7,902 bases of DNA from an uncultured Elusimicrobia bacterium (GCA_900321055.1 ONUQ01000153.1:1-7902), one strand, 5' to 3'. Positions 1-7,600 are shown, counted from the stretch's first letter. The notes: generated from the letters alone by a model not told the origin. Numbers and translations: made by a program.

Positions 1-854
1 ATTTAATTGACATTTTTATAGGACATGAAGGGACTCTCGGTGTAATAGTTTCTGCAGAACTTTTACTGATAAGACCTTTTGAAATGTTATTTGGCGGAAT
101 AATATTTTTTGATAAAAAAGAAAAATCTTGGGATTTTGTAAAAGAAGTCAGGACATTGTCACAAAAAAACAAAAAAAATAATATTGTTGATATAAATGCA
201 ATGTCTATAGAATATTTTGATAAAAATGCACTAAATTTAATAAAACCGTATTATTCCGTTATTCCGCAAAATGCAGATTCCGGAATTTTATTTGAGCAGG
301 ATTGTACAAAACAAACTTATGATTTTTTAATGGAAAAATGGATAGCTCTTATTGAAAAATACGGAATAAATATTGACAATGTATGGTTTGCATCAAATTC
401 AAAAGAACAGGAAGAATTTAGAATATTCAGACATAAAATCCCTGAAGTTGTAAATGAAATAGTAAAAAAAAATAAAATTCCTAAAGTTGGAACGGATGTT
501 GCCGTTCCTCACGATAAACTACATGAAATGATTTATTTTTGCGAACAAAAGTTTACAGAAAATAAACTCTTCAATTTAACTTTTGGACATATCGGAGAAA
601 GTCATTTACATGCAAACATTATTGCCTCTACAAAAGAAGAATATGAAAAATGTAGAAAAATATATCTTGAAATTGCACAAAAGGCTGTAAGTCTTGGCGG
701 AACGGTTACCGCTGAACACGGTATAGGTAAAATAAAACATCCCTTTCTTGTTGCCATGCTGGGCAATGACGGAATTGAAGAATTAAGAAAATTTAAACTT
801 TCTCTTGATCCGAATAATATTTTAGGAAAAGACAATATGTTTAAATCAAAATAA
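1..854 (+). CDS. FAD-linked oxidase, GlcD / D-lactate dehydrogenase type (5' partial)
   Basis: C-terminal part of a flavoprotein 2-hydroxyacid dehydrogenase (D-lactate, glycolate or similar acid to 2-oxoacid). The frame is open from base 3 at the left edge, giving 27 codons before the ATG at 84, so the gene starts outside the window and that ATG is internal. The first visible residues include GHEGTLG, the end of the FAD-binding domain (usually GSEGTLG). The FAD-oxidase C-terminal domain follows, with GHIGESHLH (about bases 585-611) and AEHGIGK (about 710-730). In relatives such as D-2-hydroxyglutarate dehydrogenase, the two His seven residues apart and the Glu before HG bind the metal; all three are present here. 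The canonical GDGNLH is changed to GESHLH. It ends with the typical LDPNNILG tail and TAA at 852-854. No signal peptide can be judged. The exact substrate cannot be told from this part; the family call is firm. Confidence 0.87.
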   Translation, partial: LIDIFIGHEGTLGVIVSAELLLIRPFEMLFGGIIFFDKKEKSWDFVKEVRTLSQKNKKNNIVDINAMSIEYFDKNALNLIKPYYSVIPQNADSGILFEQDCTKQTYDFLMEKWIALIEKYGINIDNVWFASNSKEQEEFRIFRHKIPEVVNEIVKKNKIPKVGTDVAVPHDKLHEMIYFCEQKFTENKLFNLTFGHIGESHLHANIIASTKEEYEKCRKIYLEIAQKAVSLGGTVTAEHGIGKIKHPFLVAMLGNDGIEELRKFKLSLDPNNILGKDNMFKSK

Positions 855-860
855 AACAAT

Positions 861-883
861 AATATAAAATTTATTTTTATATT
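861..883. terminator. Possible bidirectional terminator hairpin between convergent genes
   Basis: Perfect 9-base inverted repeat AATATAAAA / TTTTATATT with a 5-base loop (TTTAT), lying seven bases after the oxidase stop and about 40 bases after the nuclease stop on the other strand. On the - strand it is followed by a T-rich run (ATTGTTTTATTTTG); on the + strand the T run is short. The stem is entirely A/T and therefore weak, and such stems arise easily by chance in this composition. Its place between two convergent genes is the main support. Confidence 0.33.
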
Positions 884-925
884 TTACCAAAACACAATTA
901 ACCTGATTTAAAACTGCCATAACGA

Positions 926-1696
926 TTACTGTTTCACCAAATCGGCAAGAGTAACTTTAAAATTATTCTCCTCTGTTTTTAGTTTGCTGTATTTACAGGA
1001 ATATTTGAAATCACACAACTGACATTTTTCTTTATTTGGAGTAAATTCTCTATTATTTATTTTTTTTGCAACTTCTACCGAAAGATTAACTGCATTATCT
1101 ATTTGTTCTTGTGTTCTGGTAGTATATATTTTTTTATTATGAGATAAGAAATATATAGCAATTTTATCGGGTATAAAACCTAATGCAACTTTACATCCGT
1201 AGCAATATAAACTTAATTGTAAATCGTTATCTATTTTTTCTTGCTCCCAAATAATTCTATGTGTTTTATAATCTACAAGTTCTTTGGTTCCGTCTTCATA
1301 CTCATCAATTCTGTCTATAATACCGATAAAAGGATACTGTCCTATTGTAGATTTAAAATTGTGTTCCGTGGATATTTTTTTAGGCGGATATTTACCATAA
1401 GTATCCCAAAAATTTTTTAGTAAATCTACTGCTCTTAAATAACTTACATAAGCTTCCTGATTATTATCATATCCGCTACTTTCCCAACAACAATTCAAAC
1501 TGTCAAGTAAAGCTTCATAAGTATAAACTCCTGCTTTATAAAAATAATCTAATGTTTTATGAATTGAATTTCCGAAAGATATATCACCGTTTAACGGTAT
1601 GTATCTGTTTTCTAAATATATAAGTTTGTATTTATAAGGGCAAAACAAATATGTGTTTATTCGTGAATAACTTATTTTAAAAGCTTTATCTCTCAT
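926..1696 (-). CDS. PD-(D/E)XK nuclease, RecB/Cas4-like, with probable 4Fe-4S cluster
   Basis: A 256-residue stand-alone nuclease of the PDDEXK_1 group (RecB nuclease domain, AddB C-terminus, Cas4). Visible in order: C19 in LFCPYKY; H46 in FGNSIHK; D128 in GIIDRID; E139 and D142-Y-K144 in ELVDYKTHR; a following QLSLYCYG helix; and C225-x2-C228-x5-C234 near the end. H46, D128, D142 and K144 match the metal-binding and catalytic residues. C19 plus the three late cysteines match the four-cysteine 4Fe-4S staple of AddB and Cas4 proteins. No helicase motifs are present. The start ATG lies inside the rsmD stop (ATGA), so translational coupling is likely. It probably processes DNA ends in repair or recombination; there is no cas1, cas2 or repeat array here, so a CRISPR role is unsupported. 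The family call is firm, the cellular role unknown. Confidence 0.87.
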   Translation of the reverse strand: MRDKAFKISYSRINTYLFCPYKYKLIYLENRYIPLNGDISFGNSIHKTLDYFYKAGVYTYEALLDSLNCCWESSGYDNNQEAYVSYLRAVDLLKNFWDTYGKYPPKKISTEHNFKSTIGQYPFIGIIDRIDEYEDGTKELVDYKTHRIIWEQEKIDNDLQLSLYCYGCKVALGFIPDKIAIYFLSHNKKIYTTRTQEQIDNAVNLSVEVAKKINNREFTPNKEKCQLCDFKYSCKYSKLKTEENNFKVTLADLVKQ

Positions 1697-2262
1697 TTTT
1701 TCATCCTGTAAAAAACAACGGTTGTATCACCGTATTTTTCTGTTCTGTAACAATCCAGTCCTACAATATTCCCCACCGGCTCCTTTATATGTCTTTGAGA
1801 AATTATAATTCCGTTTTCTTTAAGAAGAGAAAACAGAACTATATTTTTTAGTGTCGGATATGTCAAAGCAAGAGCATTTTTATCTCCATCTTTATACGGC
1901 GGTCCCATAAAAATAATATCATATTTATTTTGAAATTTTTGAAACCCTTTTACTACATCACACTTCACAATATCCGCACTACCTTCCAAGCCTAACATTT
2001 TTAAATTATATTTTATTAAAGATATAGATTTATCACTTATTTCCGCAAAAACTACTCTTTGTGCTCCTCTTGAAAGAGCTTCTATACCTACAGAGCCTAC
2101 TCCTGCATATAAATCCAAAAACAAACTGCCTGATAACATTGGAGTAATAATATCAAATACCGATTTTTTCATCATTCCAAGCATCGGTCTAACGGATAAA
2201 TCTTCTTTCGGTAAAGTTTTTAATTGTCTGCCTCTGTGAGTTCCGCCTATAATTTTTAACAT
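1693..2262 (-). CDS. rsmD: 16S rRNA (guanine966-N2)-methyltransferase RsmD
   Basis: SAM-dependent methyltransferase of 189 residues, the usual RsmD length; the family methylates N2 of G966 in 16S rRNA during 30S assembly. The N-terminus IIGGTHRGRQL and VRPMLGMMKKSVFDI (residues 24-38) match the family's substrate region. Motif I is DLYAGVGSVG (50-59), and the acidic SAM-ribose residue is E74 in VFAE. The catalytic tetrapeptide is G120-P-P-Y where DPPY, DPPF or NPPY is expected; this deviation is described in the findings. The start at 2262 is preceded by AGGA seven bases upstream. The gene begins 21 bases after the tatC stop and overlaps the nuclease start by four bases. The alternative is another small-RNA/rRNA N2-methyltransferase of the same fold, but the N-terminal RsmD signature makes this unlikely. 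Confidence 0.9.
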   Translation of the reverse strand: MLKIIGGTHRGRQLKTLPKEDLSVRPMLGMMKKSVFDIITPMLSGSLFLDLYAGVGSVGIEALSRGAQRVVFAEISDKSISLIKYNLKMLGLEGSADIVKCDVVKGFQKFQNKYDIIFMGPPYKDGDKNALALTYPTLKNIVLFSLLKENGIIISQRHIKEPVGNIVGLDCYRTEKYGDTTVVFYRMKK

Positions 2263-2283
2263 AACAAATTCCTGATATAAATT

Positions 2284-2997
2284 TTATGCTTTATTTTGTA
2301 ATCTTGCAAATATTATTCCTAACTCAAAAGAAATATATGTCGGTATTGCCAACATTAACTGAGAAATTATATCCGGTGGAGTTAATATTGCAGAAAGTAT
2401 AAGAATAACAACTATTATATATGGTCTTTTATTTGTCAAAGTTTCTATAGACACTATGGAAAATCTAACTAAAAAATATACCGCTATGGGAAATTGAAAC
2501 ATAAGTCCAAAAGCCAACATCAACCAAAAAGAAAGACCTACAAAATTACTTATTCCTAAAATCGGCTGAATTTCTTCCGTAGCAAAACTCATAGAAAAAT
2601 TTATTAACAGCGGTAACATAAAGACTATACAAACAGACACTCCGCAAACGAATAAAAAGCTGGAAACAAAAACTGCAATTTTTAAAAATTTTCTTTCTTT
2701 TTCATATAGTGCCGGCAATAAAAACTGCCATATTTTATATATTATATAAGGAAAACCAATGATAAAAGAAATTATAAATCCTATTTTTAAATTTACTAAA
2801 AAAACTTCCATGGGCGAAAAAAAATTCAATTTTGACAATTGTGGCGGAAAACTCCATTTAATAAGAAAACTCATACAATATGGAGCCAAATAGTACCCTA
2901 ACGGAAAAAGTATCAATAAACAAAAAATTATTGACAACAAAGTTTTTCTTAATTCTGTTAAATGATAGGTAAACTTTTCCTGTTCTAATTCTTGCAT
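2284..2997 (-). CDS. tatC: Sec-independent protein translocase TatC
   Basis: Multi-spanning core of the twin-arginine translocase, which binds the RR signal peptide of folded proteins and recruits TatA in the inner membrane. It is 237 residues long, typical for TatC. Six membrane segments are visible at about 20-39, 70-90, 106-131, 153-178, 192-206 and 212-231. Family motifs are all in place: HLTELR (12-17) on the cytoplasmic N-terminus; FFSPMEVF (59-66) in the first periplasmic loop; FLLPALYEKER (92-102), whose E101 matches the signal-peptide-binding Glu (E103 in E. coli); FGLMFQFP (163-170); and LTPPD followed by SQ (205-213). Its ATG shares one base with the tatA stop (TAATG), so the two are probably translationally coupled. 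None of the complete proteins in this window carries an obvious twin-arginine signal, so the substrates lie elsewhere. Confidence 0.96.
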   Translation of the reverse strand: MQELEQEKFTYHLTELRKTLLSIIFCLLILFPLGYYLAPYCMSFLIKWSFPPQLSKLNFFSPMEVFLVNLKIGFIISFIIGFPYIIYKIWQFLLPALYEKERKFLKIAVFVSSFLFVCGVSVCIVFMLPLLINFSMSFATEEIQPILGISNFVGLSFWLMLAFGLMFQFPIAVYFLVRFSIVSIETLTNKRPYIIVVILILSAILTPPDIISQLMLAIPTYISFELGIIFARLQNKA

Positions 2998-3254
2998 TAT
3001 TTATTATCTGTTTTATTATTATCTGTTTTATCTTCTACTTTTGTAGCTGTAGTTTCTATAGGTTCAGAAACTTCAGAATGTTCGGAAGTTTCATTTGTTA
3101 ATTCTTCTGCCTCTTTTTTTATCATTTCTTTAGCTTTTTTGTATTCATGGGAAGCTCTTGCTATTGCTTTTACTAATTCCGGTATTCTTTTTGCTCCAAA
3201 CAACAAAAGAATAGCTATAAAAATTAAAAGTATTTCCGTAAATCCTATAGACAT
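2997..3254 (-). CDS. tatA: Twin-arginine translocase subunit TatA
   Basis: A small 85-residue membrane protein that oligomerises to form the Tat translocation path. It has the expected order: a short N-terminus with polar E7, one hydrophobic segment (about 8-18), the hinge FGAKRIPEL (19-27) and a long amphipathic, lysine-rich helix (about 28-52). A disordered acidic tail rich in Ser, Glu and Thr follows, ending in KTDNNKTDNK, encoded by a perfect 15-base tandem repeat. The start is supported by AGGAGA at 3261-3266, six bases before the ATG. It is the only TatA/B-type gene in the window, which fits a minimal TatAC system in which one protein serves as both TatA and TatB; a second paralogue elsewhere cannot be excluded. 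Confidence 0.94.
   Translation of the reverse strand: MSIGFTEILLIFIAILLLFGAKRIPELVKAIARASHEYKKAKEMIKKEAEELTNETSEHSEVSEPIETTATKVEDKTDNNKTDNK
3001..3030. repeat. Two-copy 15-base perfect tandem repeat in the tatA 3' end
   Basis: The unit TTATTATCTGTTTTA occurs at 3001-3015 and again, identically, at 3016-3030. It is inside the tatA coding sequence and in frame, encoding the repeated five-residue KTDNN/KTDNK tail. The identity of the two units at every base, including third codon positions, suggests a recent slippage duplication. Confidence 0.85.
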
Positions 3255-3260
3255 ATTTTT

Positions 3261-3266
3261 TCTCCT
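3261..3266 (-). promoter_or_regulatory. Ribosome binding site of tatA
   Basis: AGGAGA on the - strand, six bases before the tatA ATG. It is the strongest Shine-Dalgarno match in the window and fixes the start at 3254. Confidence 0.8.
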
Positions 3267-3268
3267 AA

Positions 3269-3282
3269 AATCAATATTGATT
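3269..3282. promoter_or_regulatory. Perfect 14-base palindrome ahead of tatA (possible operator)
   Basis: AATCAATATTGATT reads the same on both strands. It sits two bases upstream of the tatA ribosome binding site and eight bases downstream of a TATAAT box, so it would overlap the start of the transcript. That is a classic place for a repressor site. It is A/T-rich and may be chance; no known regulator is identified. Confidence 0.35.
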
Positions 3283-3290
3283 AAATATAA

Positions 3291-3296
3291 ATTATA
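3291..3296 (-). promoter_or_regulatory. Candidate -10 box for the tatA-tatC-rsmD-nuclease operon
   Basis: Perfect TATAAT on the - strand, 36 bases before the tatA ATG. There is no good TTGACA-like -35 at 16-18 bases upstream (the 17-base position reads AATAAC), so the box rests on the -10 alone. In this composition TATAAT also occurs by chance. Confidence 0.35.
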
Positions 3297-3334
3297 AACA
3301 GATTGAAACTTTAGTTATTATATTTTTACAACAA

Positions 3335-3356
3335 CTGTTGCCATACCGACAACAAA
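3335..3356 (-). other. Stem-loop in the G+C-richer intergenic island
   Basis: On the - strand, TGTTGTC pairs with GGCAACA around a five-base GGTAT loop, seven pairs with one G-T wobble, extendable by one more wobble. The following bases (TTGTTGTAAAA) are only partly T-rich, so an intrinsic terminator is possible but not convincing. An alternative pairing, CAAC/GTTG, competes on the downstream side. Confidence 0.3.
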
Positions 3357-3471
3357 TAAGTTAAACATCCGTCACAAACTGTTCCTCTATATTATATTTT
3401 TTTATAAATAACAAATAACATTTTTATAAAACACTAATTTTTTCACAACAAACAAATTATATAAACAGCAA

Positions 3472-3493
3472 ATTCTTATTTATTAAAAAGAAT
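3472..3493 (-). terminator. Weak candidate terminator after the M42 peptidase gene
   Basis: On the - strand ATTCTT and AAGAAT form a six-pair stem, with one mismatch and two more inner pairs, about 50 bases after the M42 stop. It is followed by T-rich sequence including TTTGTTTGTTG. The stem has only one G-C pair and the T tract is broken, so support is low. Confidence 0.22.
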
Positions 3494-3544
3494 GATATGT
3501 AAATCAAAGATTTATATAATTTATCCGTAAAACTTATAATTTAT

Positions 3545-4582
3545 TTAAAAGTTTTTTGAAACTTTTTCAATAATTTTTTGTGAAAGTTTTACACCGTCAA
3601 ACAAATCATTAATATCAAAAACAGATGTTGATGCATGTATGTATCTTGTTGCTATGGATAATATTCCCGTAAGTATACCTGCTCTGTTCATATAGATAGC
3701 TGCTCCATCTGTCATACCGCCATCAATAATATCTATTTGATGTTTAATTTTATTTTCTTTTGCGGTATCTATCATCATTCTTCTGATTTTGTTGTTTACG
3801 ATTGTTCCCCTACCGCTGGCCTCTATAAGTGTTATTGCTATACCATCGCCGATTCTTAATGAAGAAACTTTATCTTCTATTCCGGGAACATCACCTGCAA
3901 CCGTAGTATCAAGTATCAATGCAAAGTCAGGTTCTACGGCAAAAGATGATGTTTTTGCACCTTTTAAACCAACTTCTTCTTGAGCTGTGGCAACCGCATA
4001 TACTTCCGCATCAATATTACCGAGTGTTTCCATAATTTTTATCATTTCATAGCACCCTGCTCTATTGTCTATTGCTTTACCGTAAAATCTGTCTTTACTG
4101 AGTTCACCTGCATTTGGTTCAAAAATTATCTGGTCACCAATTTCAATTTTTTCTAAAACTTCTTCTTTTGTTTTACAGCCAATGTCTATAAACATATTTG
4201 TAAAATGAACCGCTTTTTTACCTTCATCACCTGTCATTAAATGTGGCGGTTTTGTTCCTATAACACCTGCAACATCACCTTTTTTAGCTTTTATTATTAC
4301 TCTTTGTGCCGGCAAAACCATATCAGCAATTCCGCCGACTTTTATAAAATATATAAAGCCTTCAGGTGTAATATGTTTTACCGCAAGCCCTATTTCATCC
4401 ATGTGGGCTGCAAGCATAATTTTTTTACCGCCTTTACCTTTTCTTGCAATAACATTACCAAAATTATCTATCTTTACTTCATCACAATATTTTGATAATT
4501 CTCTTTTCATAATTTCCGCAACTGCTTCTTCACAACCCGAAATTCCCGGTGCTTCTAAAAGTTCTTTTAATAATTTATCCAT
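3545..4582 (-). CDS. M42 family metallopeptidase (glutamyl / TET-type aminopeptidase)
   Basis: Cytoplasmic dinuclear metal aminopeptidase of 345 residues, the normal M42 length; relatives assemble into tetrahedral dodecamers that trim peptides. It begins LLKELLEAPGISGCE, typical of the family. The full metal and catalytic set is visible: H60 and D62 in AAHMDEIG, D172 in AIDNRAG, E202-E203 in AQEEVGLKGA (base and ligand), D225 in LILDTTVAGD, and H316 in RYIHAS near the C-terminus. No signal peptide is seen. The start is preceded by a weak purine run (AGAGAG) five bases upstream. It lies 38 bases after the phosphorylase stop with no clear terminator, so co-transcription is likely. M42 proteins are often labelled endoglucanase CelM or FrvX; the residues support a peptidase, and its place beside a carbohydrate enzyme should not be read as glucanase evidence. 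Side-chain preference is unknown. Confidence 0.93.
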   Translation of the reverse strand: MDKLLKELLEAPGISGCEEAVAEIMKRELSKYCDEVKIDNFGNVIARKGKGGKKIMLAAHMDEIGLAVKHITPEGFIYFIKVGGIADMVLPAQRVIIKAKKGDVAGVIGTKPPHLMTGDEGKKAVHFTNMFIDIGCKTKEEVLEKIEIGDQIIFEPNAGELSKDRFYGKAIDNRAGCYEMIKIMETLGNIDAEVYAVATAQEEVGLKGAKTSSFAVEPDFALILDTTVAGDVPGIEDKVSSLRIGDGIAITLIEASGRGTIVNNKIRRMMIDTAKENKIKHQIDIIDGGMTDGAAIYMNRAGILTGILSIATRYIHASTSVFDINDLFDGVKLSQKIIEKVSKNF

Positions 4583-4620
4583 TTGTTCTCTCTAATTATT
4601 TAAATTTTTTTATTATTTGT

Positions 4621-7600
4621 TTAAAAAACAGCTTTTATTTGCTTTGCTTGTCTGTTTCTTATTTTTTCTGCTTTTTCACCTAAAACAGAATTTCCTTCTA
4701 TTATATCCTTAGAACCGTCGTTCCACTCTATTTCTATTTTTTTAATATTCATACCGGGCAAATATGTGGATTTTTTTGTTTTATTTACATATACTAAATC
4801 CGTTGTAGCAAACAACTTTGCCTTAAATTCACCTTTTTTATCAAAAAAACTTCCGTTGATAATCGGTTTTAAATTAAACGCCAATTCATTATTTTTATCT
4901 GCAACAAAAGGATTATATCCTAATATCATTGTAAGCCACATATCTATAAATTCTGCGGTTGAACCGCTTAACCTTGCAACAAAACCTCTTCCCCAATTTC
5001 TCTCATCAGGAAATGCACTTGATGATATGAATGAAGAATTTTCTAATATACTTCTACCATAAATTTCAGGTTTTAAAAAGCAAGGAAAACAATTTTTTAT
5101 GGACGAAAAGAATTCTTCATATAATCCTGCTCTTAAAAGACCTAACAAATATTTAAATTCCATGTGCATAAAAACAGATTCGTTTTCCAGCCAACCCGGC
5201 AAAAACACTCTTGCTCTACCGATTTCATCAGACTCTGGAAGCAACGAAGAACAAACTTTAAACATTTTCAATTCTTTATCATAAAGTCCGCTTTTCTTAA
5301 TAGATGCAAAATGTTGTTTTGCTTCTTGTTGGTCTTTGCTCATTCTCATAAAATGAGTTTCCGATTCCAAAAATAGCGGTAATGAATACCTTTTGAATTT
5401 GGAAACATTAACACACTGTAATCCTTTTGAATTTGTTTTGTTATTTTTTTCAAATTCTGTTGCTTCATATCTAAAATATGTAAAATAAAGATTTGTTTTC
5501 GGATCTATTGCTTTTTTCAAACCGGCATTTATTTTTGATATAGCTTTATCTATGAAATCAATTATAGAATCAATTGATACCTGTTCTTCTTTTCCTTCTA
5601 TACCGAATATAACCGATTTTCTATATTCTTCTTTTAATGTTGTTGCTTTATCCCAAAAATCAAAAGAAGAAAGTTTTTGTTTTAACAAATCATACAATCC
5701 GTTAAATAACTTTGCTACTTCTACGGGAACAAATATTTGTTCATCTTTATTTTCTTTTAACAAATCGCCAAAAAATCTCATCATTTTTCTTAACTCAAAA
5801 ACTTCCGGAGTTGAAGAACCGAAAAGTCCCGGTAATCCGTTTAATGCATCATACCAACCCGGTTTATCGGATTCCATCTCCATACCGATACCTTCGTTAT
5901 CTAATGTTGCAAATTTTACGGACATTAAAGTAACAAATTTTGATGCTAATGATGTATAATAAATATCACCTTTACCGTTATTGGTTCTTAATGCATTCGG
6001 ATTAACCTTTCTGCTTGCTATCATTGCAGATTTTTCATCCGATTTTACTACACAATTATATTGCCTTACAACTCCTTTTGATGTCAAAACATATTTTTGA
6101 CTTCTCGGTAAAACATAATGATCATTATCATAATAAATAAATGTTTTGTCATTAAAGAAAATATCTTTTTTCTTGTCGGGATAAATTGTTAAAAAACTTT
6201 CTAATATATCAAAATTATATTTCCAATGATCTACCCAATAACCTTCTCCATGGCTTGCATCATTTTGTGCTTTTGAATTTACAACAACTTTAGCAATAAA
6301 ATCTTCAAACTTTATTTTGGTTTTAATTTTTGAAAATTCCATAAACATCGCAAGCGAACCCGGTTCAAACGGTTTTGCAAAAAATTCATTTAATTTTGTT
6401 TCATCTTCCGCATTAACTAAATCATTCAATATATCTTTATATTCTTTACTTTTTGTATCTAAAACAAAAAGAGTGCCTTTTACAACCAACGGATTACATC
6501 CGTCAATTTGTAATAAATTATAAAATATTTTTACCGCACTGTCTTTTACATTAGGATTAAAGAAAATATCCTTTCTTCTGTTTTGATTTACATCTCTATA
6601 ATTTCCGTTACCCTGAGAATAATAGTTCGGTGAAACCTGAAATTCATTATAATCTCTTTCCAAATCTCCATGTTTTCTTGAGAAAACATAATACATCTGA
6701 GATTTATCGTTATACTTAAATTCTATCGGAAGACCGCCTCTCATAACATTGTCTAAATAATTTTGCCTGCAATACATATCAAATTCCGGTATGGAAGATT
6801 TCGTTGCCATATTTGAAGTGATAGAATTTATTAAATTTTTGTTTTCCTCCTGTTTTGTTTCAAAATATTTTTTGTCAAATTTCTTAACAAAACTGTTTAA
6901 AGATTTAACACTATCTATATGTCCTACTACGGAATAGATTGTTGTATTCGCACCGGATTTTAAATTTTGTTTTATATAACTAAATGCTGTCGGATATTTG
7001 TTATCCGCAAATTGTTTTTTCGGATATACAAATTTTTCGTTAAACAATTTTTCCGGATATGCATAACTTGTATCTGCTCCAAACAGTATTTCCGGATCTA
7101 CTATGATATTTGCCTGTTGTAATTTTTTATCTTGAATAAAAGAATAATAAAAGTTTCCTTCCGTAATTTCTATAACTTCAGAACTATCTTCCGTTTCAAC
7201 TTTTAATCTGTAAAAAGGAACTCCGTTTTTATCAAAATTGTCAATTTTTGTCCATGCTTGAATTGTTGTTGACATATATTTTTGTGCCCAAGAATTAACA
7301 TAGTATGGCAAAATTTTTGGCATTCCGTCAACAATTTCAACTTGAATATTTTGTTTTGAAATATTTTCTACGGTAACTTTTCTAAGTAAACCTGCCAACG
7401 GTTGGTTAGGTAAAGTAAAATATGTTACTACTGTTTTTATACCTATATTTGTATTTATTTCTTCTATGGTTAAATCGTAAGAAGAAACATACATATTCTG
7501 TTTTATGTTTTTTATATCCGTGCAATTACTTTTAAACGGTTCATAACAAATTGTTTCATTTGCTTTTTTTATTTTTAAAAAGGTTCTAAAGCCAAAGGTA

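Larger units (their letters stand above)
3255..3544. other. 290-base intergenic gap between M42 peptidase and tatA
   Basis: The longest stretch without a gene in the window. Read along the - strand it holds, after the M42 stop: a weak ATTCTT...AAGAAT hairpin (3472-3493) followed by T-rich sequence; an extremely A/T-rich section with a TTGTTG / TATAAA pair spaced 17 bases apart (3446-3451 and 3423-3428); a TATAAT (3391-3396); a relatively G+C-rich island of about 60 bases (3331-3390) with a hairpin and a 16-codon mini-ORF; then a second TATAAT, the palindrome and the tatA ribosome binding site. I see no protein homologue and no recognised RNA family. Confidence 0.6.

Noticed and set aside
84..854. 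ATG at 84 as the oxidase start
   Set aside because: The frame is open upstream to the window edge and encodes the conserved GHEGTLG motif, so this Met is internal.
926..1696. Cas4 of a CRISPR-Cas system
   Set aside because: The cysteine and nuclease motifs resemble Cas4, but there is no cas1, cas2, effector or spaced repeat array in the window and the gene is coupled to rsmD.
3269..3282. FNR/CRP-type site at the palindrome
   Set aside because: FNR sites read TTGAT-N4-ATCAA; here the half-sites are in the reverse order with only two bases between.
2992..3297. + strand ORF of 101 codons opposite tatA
   Set aside because: It is a shadow of tatA, whose family motifs, ribosome binding site and coupling to tatC are clear; the antisense product is low-complexity Ser/Leu-rich.
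3511..3544. Direct repeat ATAAATTATA just after the M42 stop
   Set aside because: Two copies of an A/T-only ten-base word are expected in such low-complexity sequence; no array or mobile-element ends are seen.
4766..6523. Several + strand ORFs of 61-135 codons opposite the phosphorylase
   Set aside because: They lie entirely within one long, motif-rich - strand gene, lack family motifs and look like antisense shadows.
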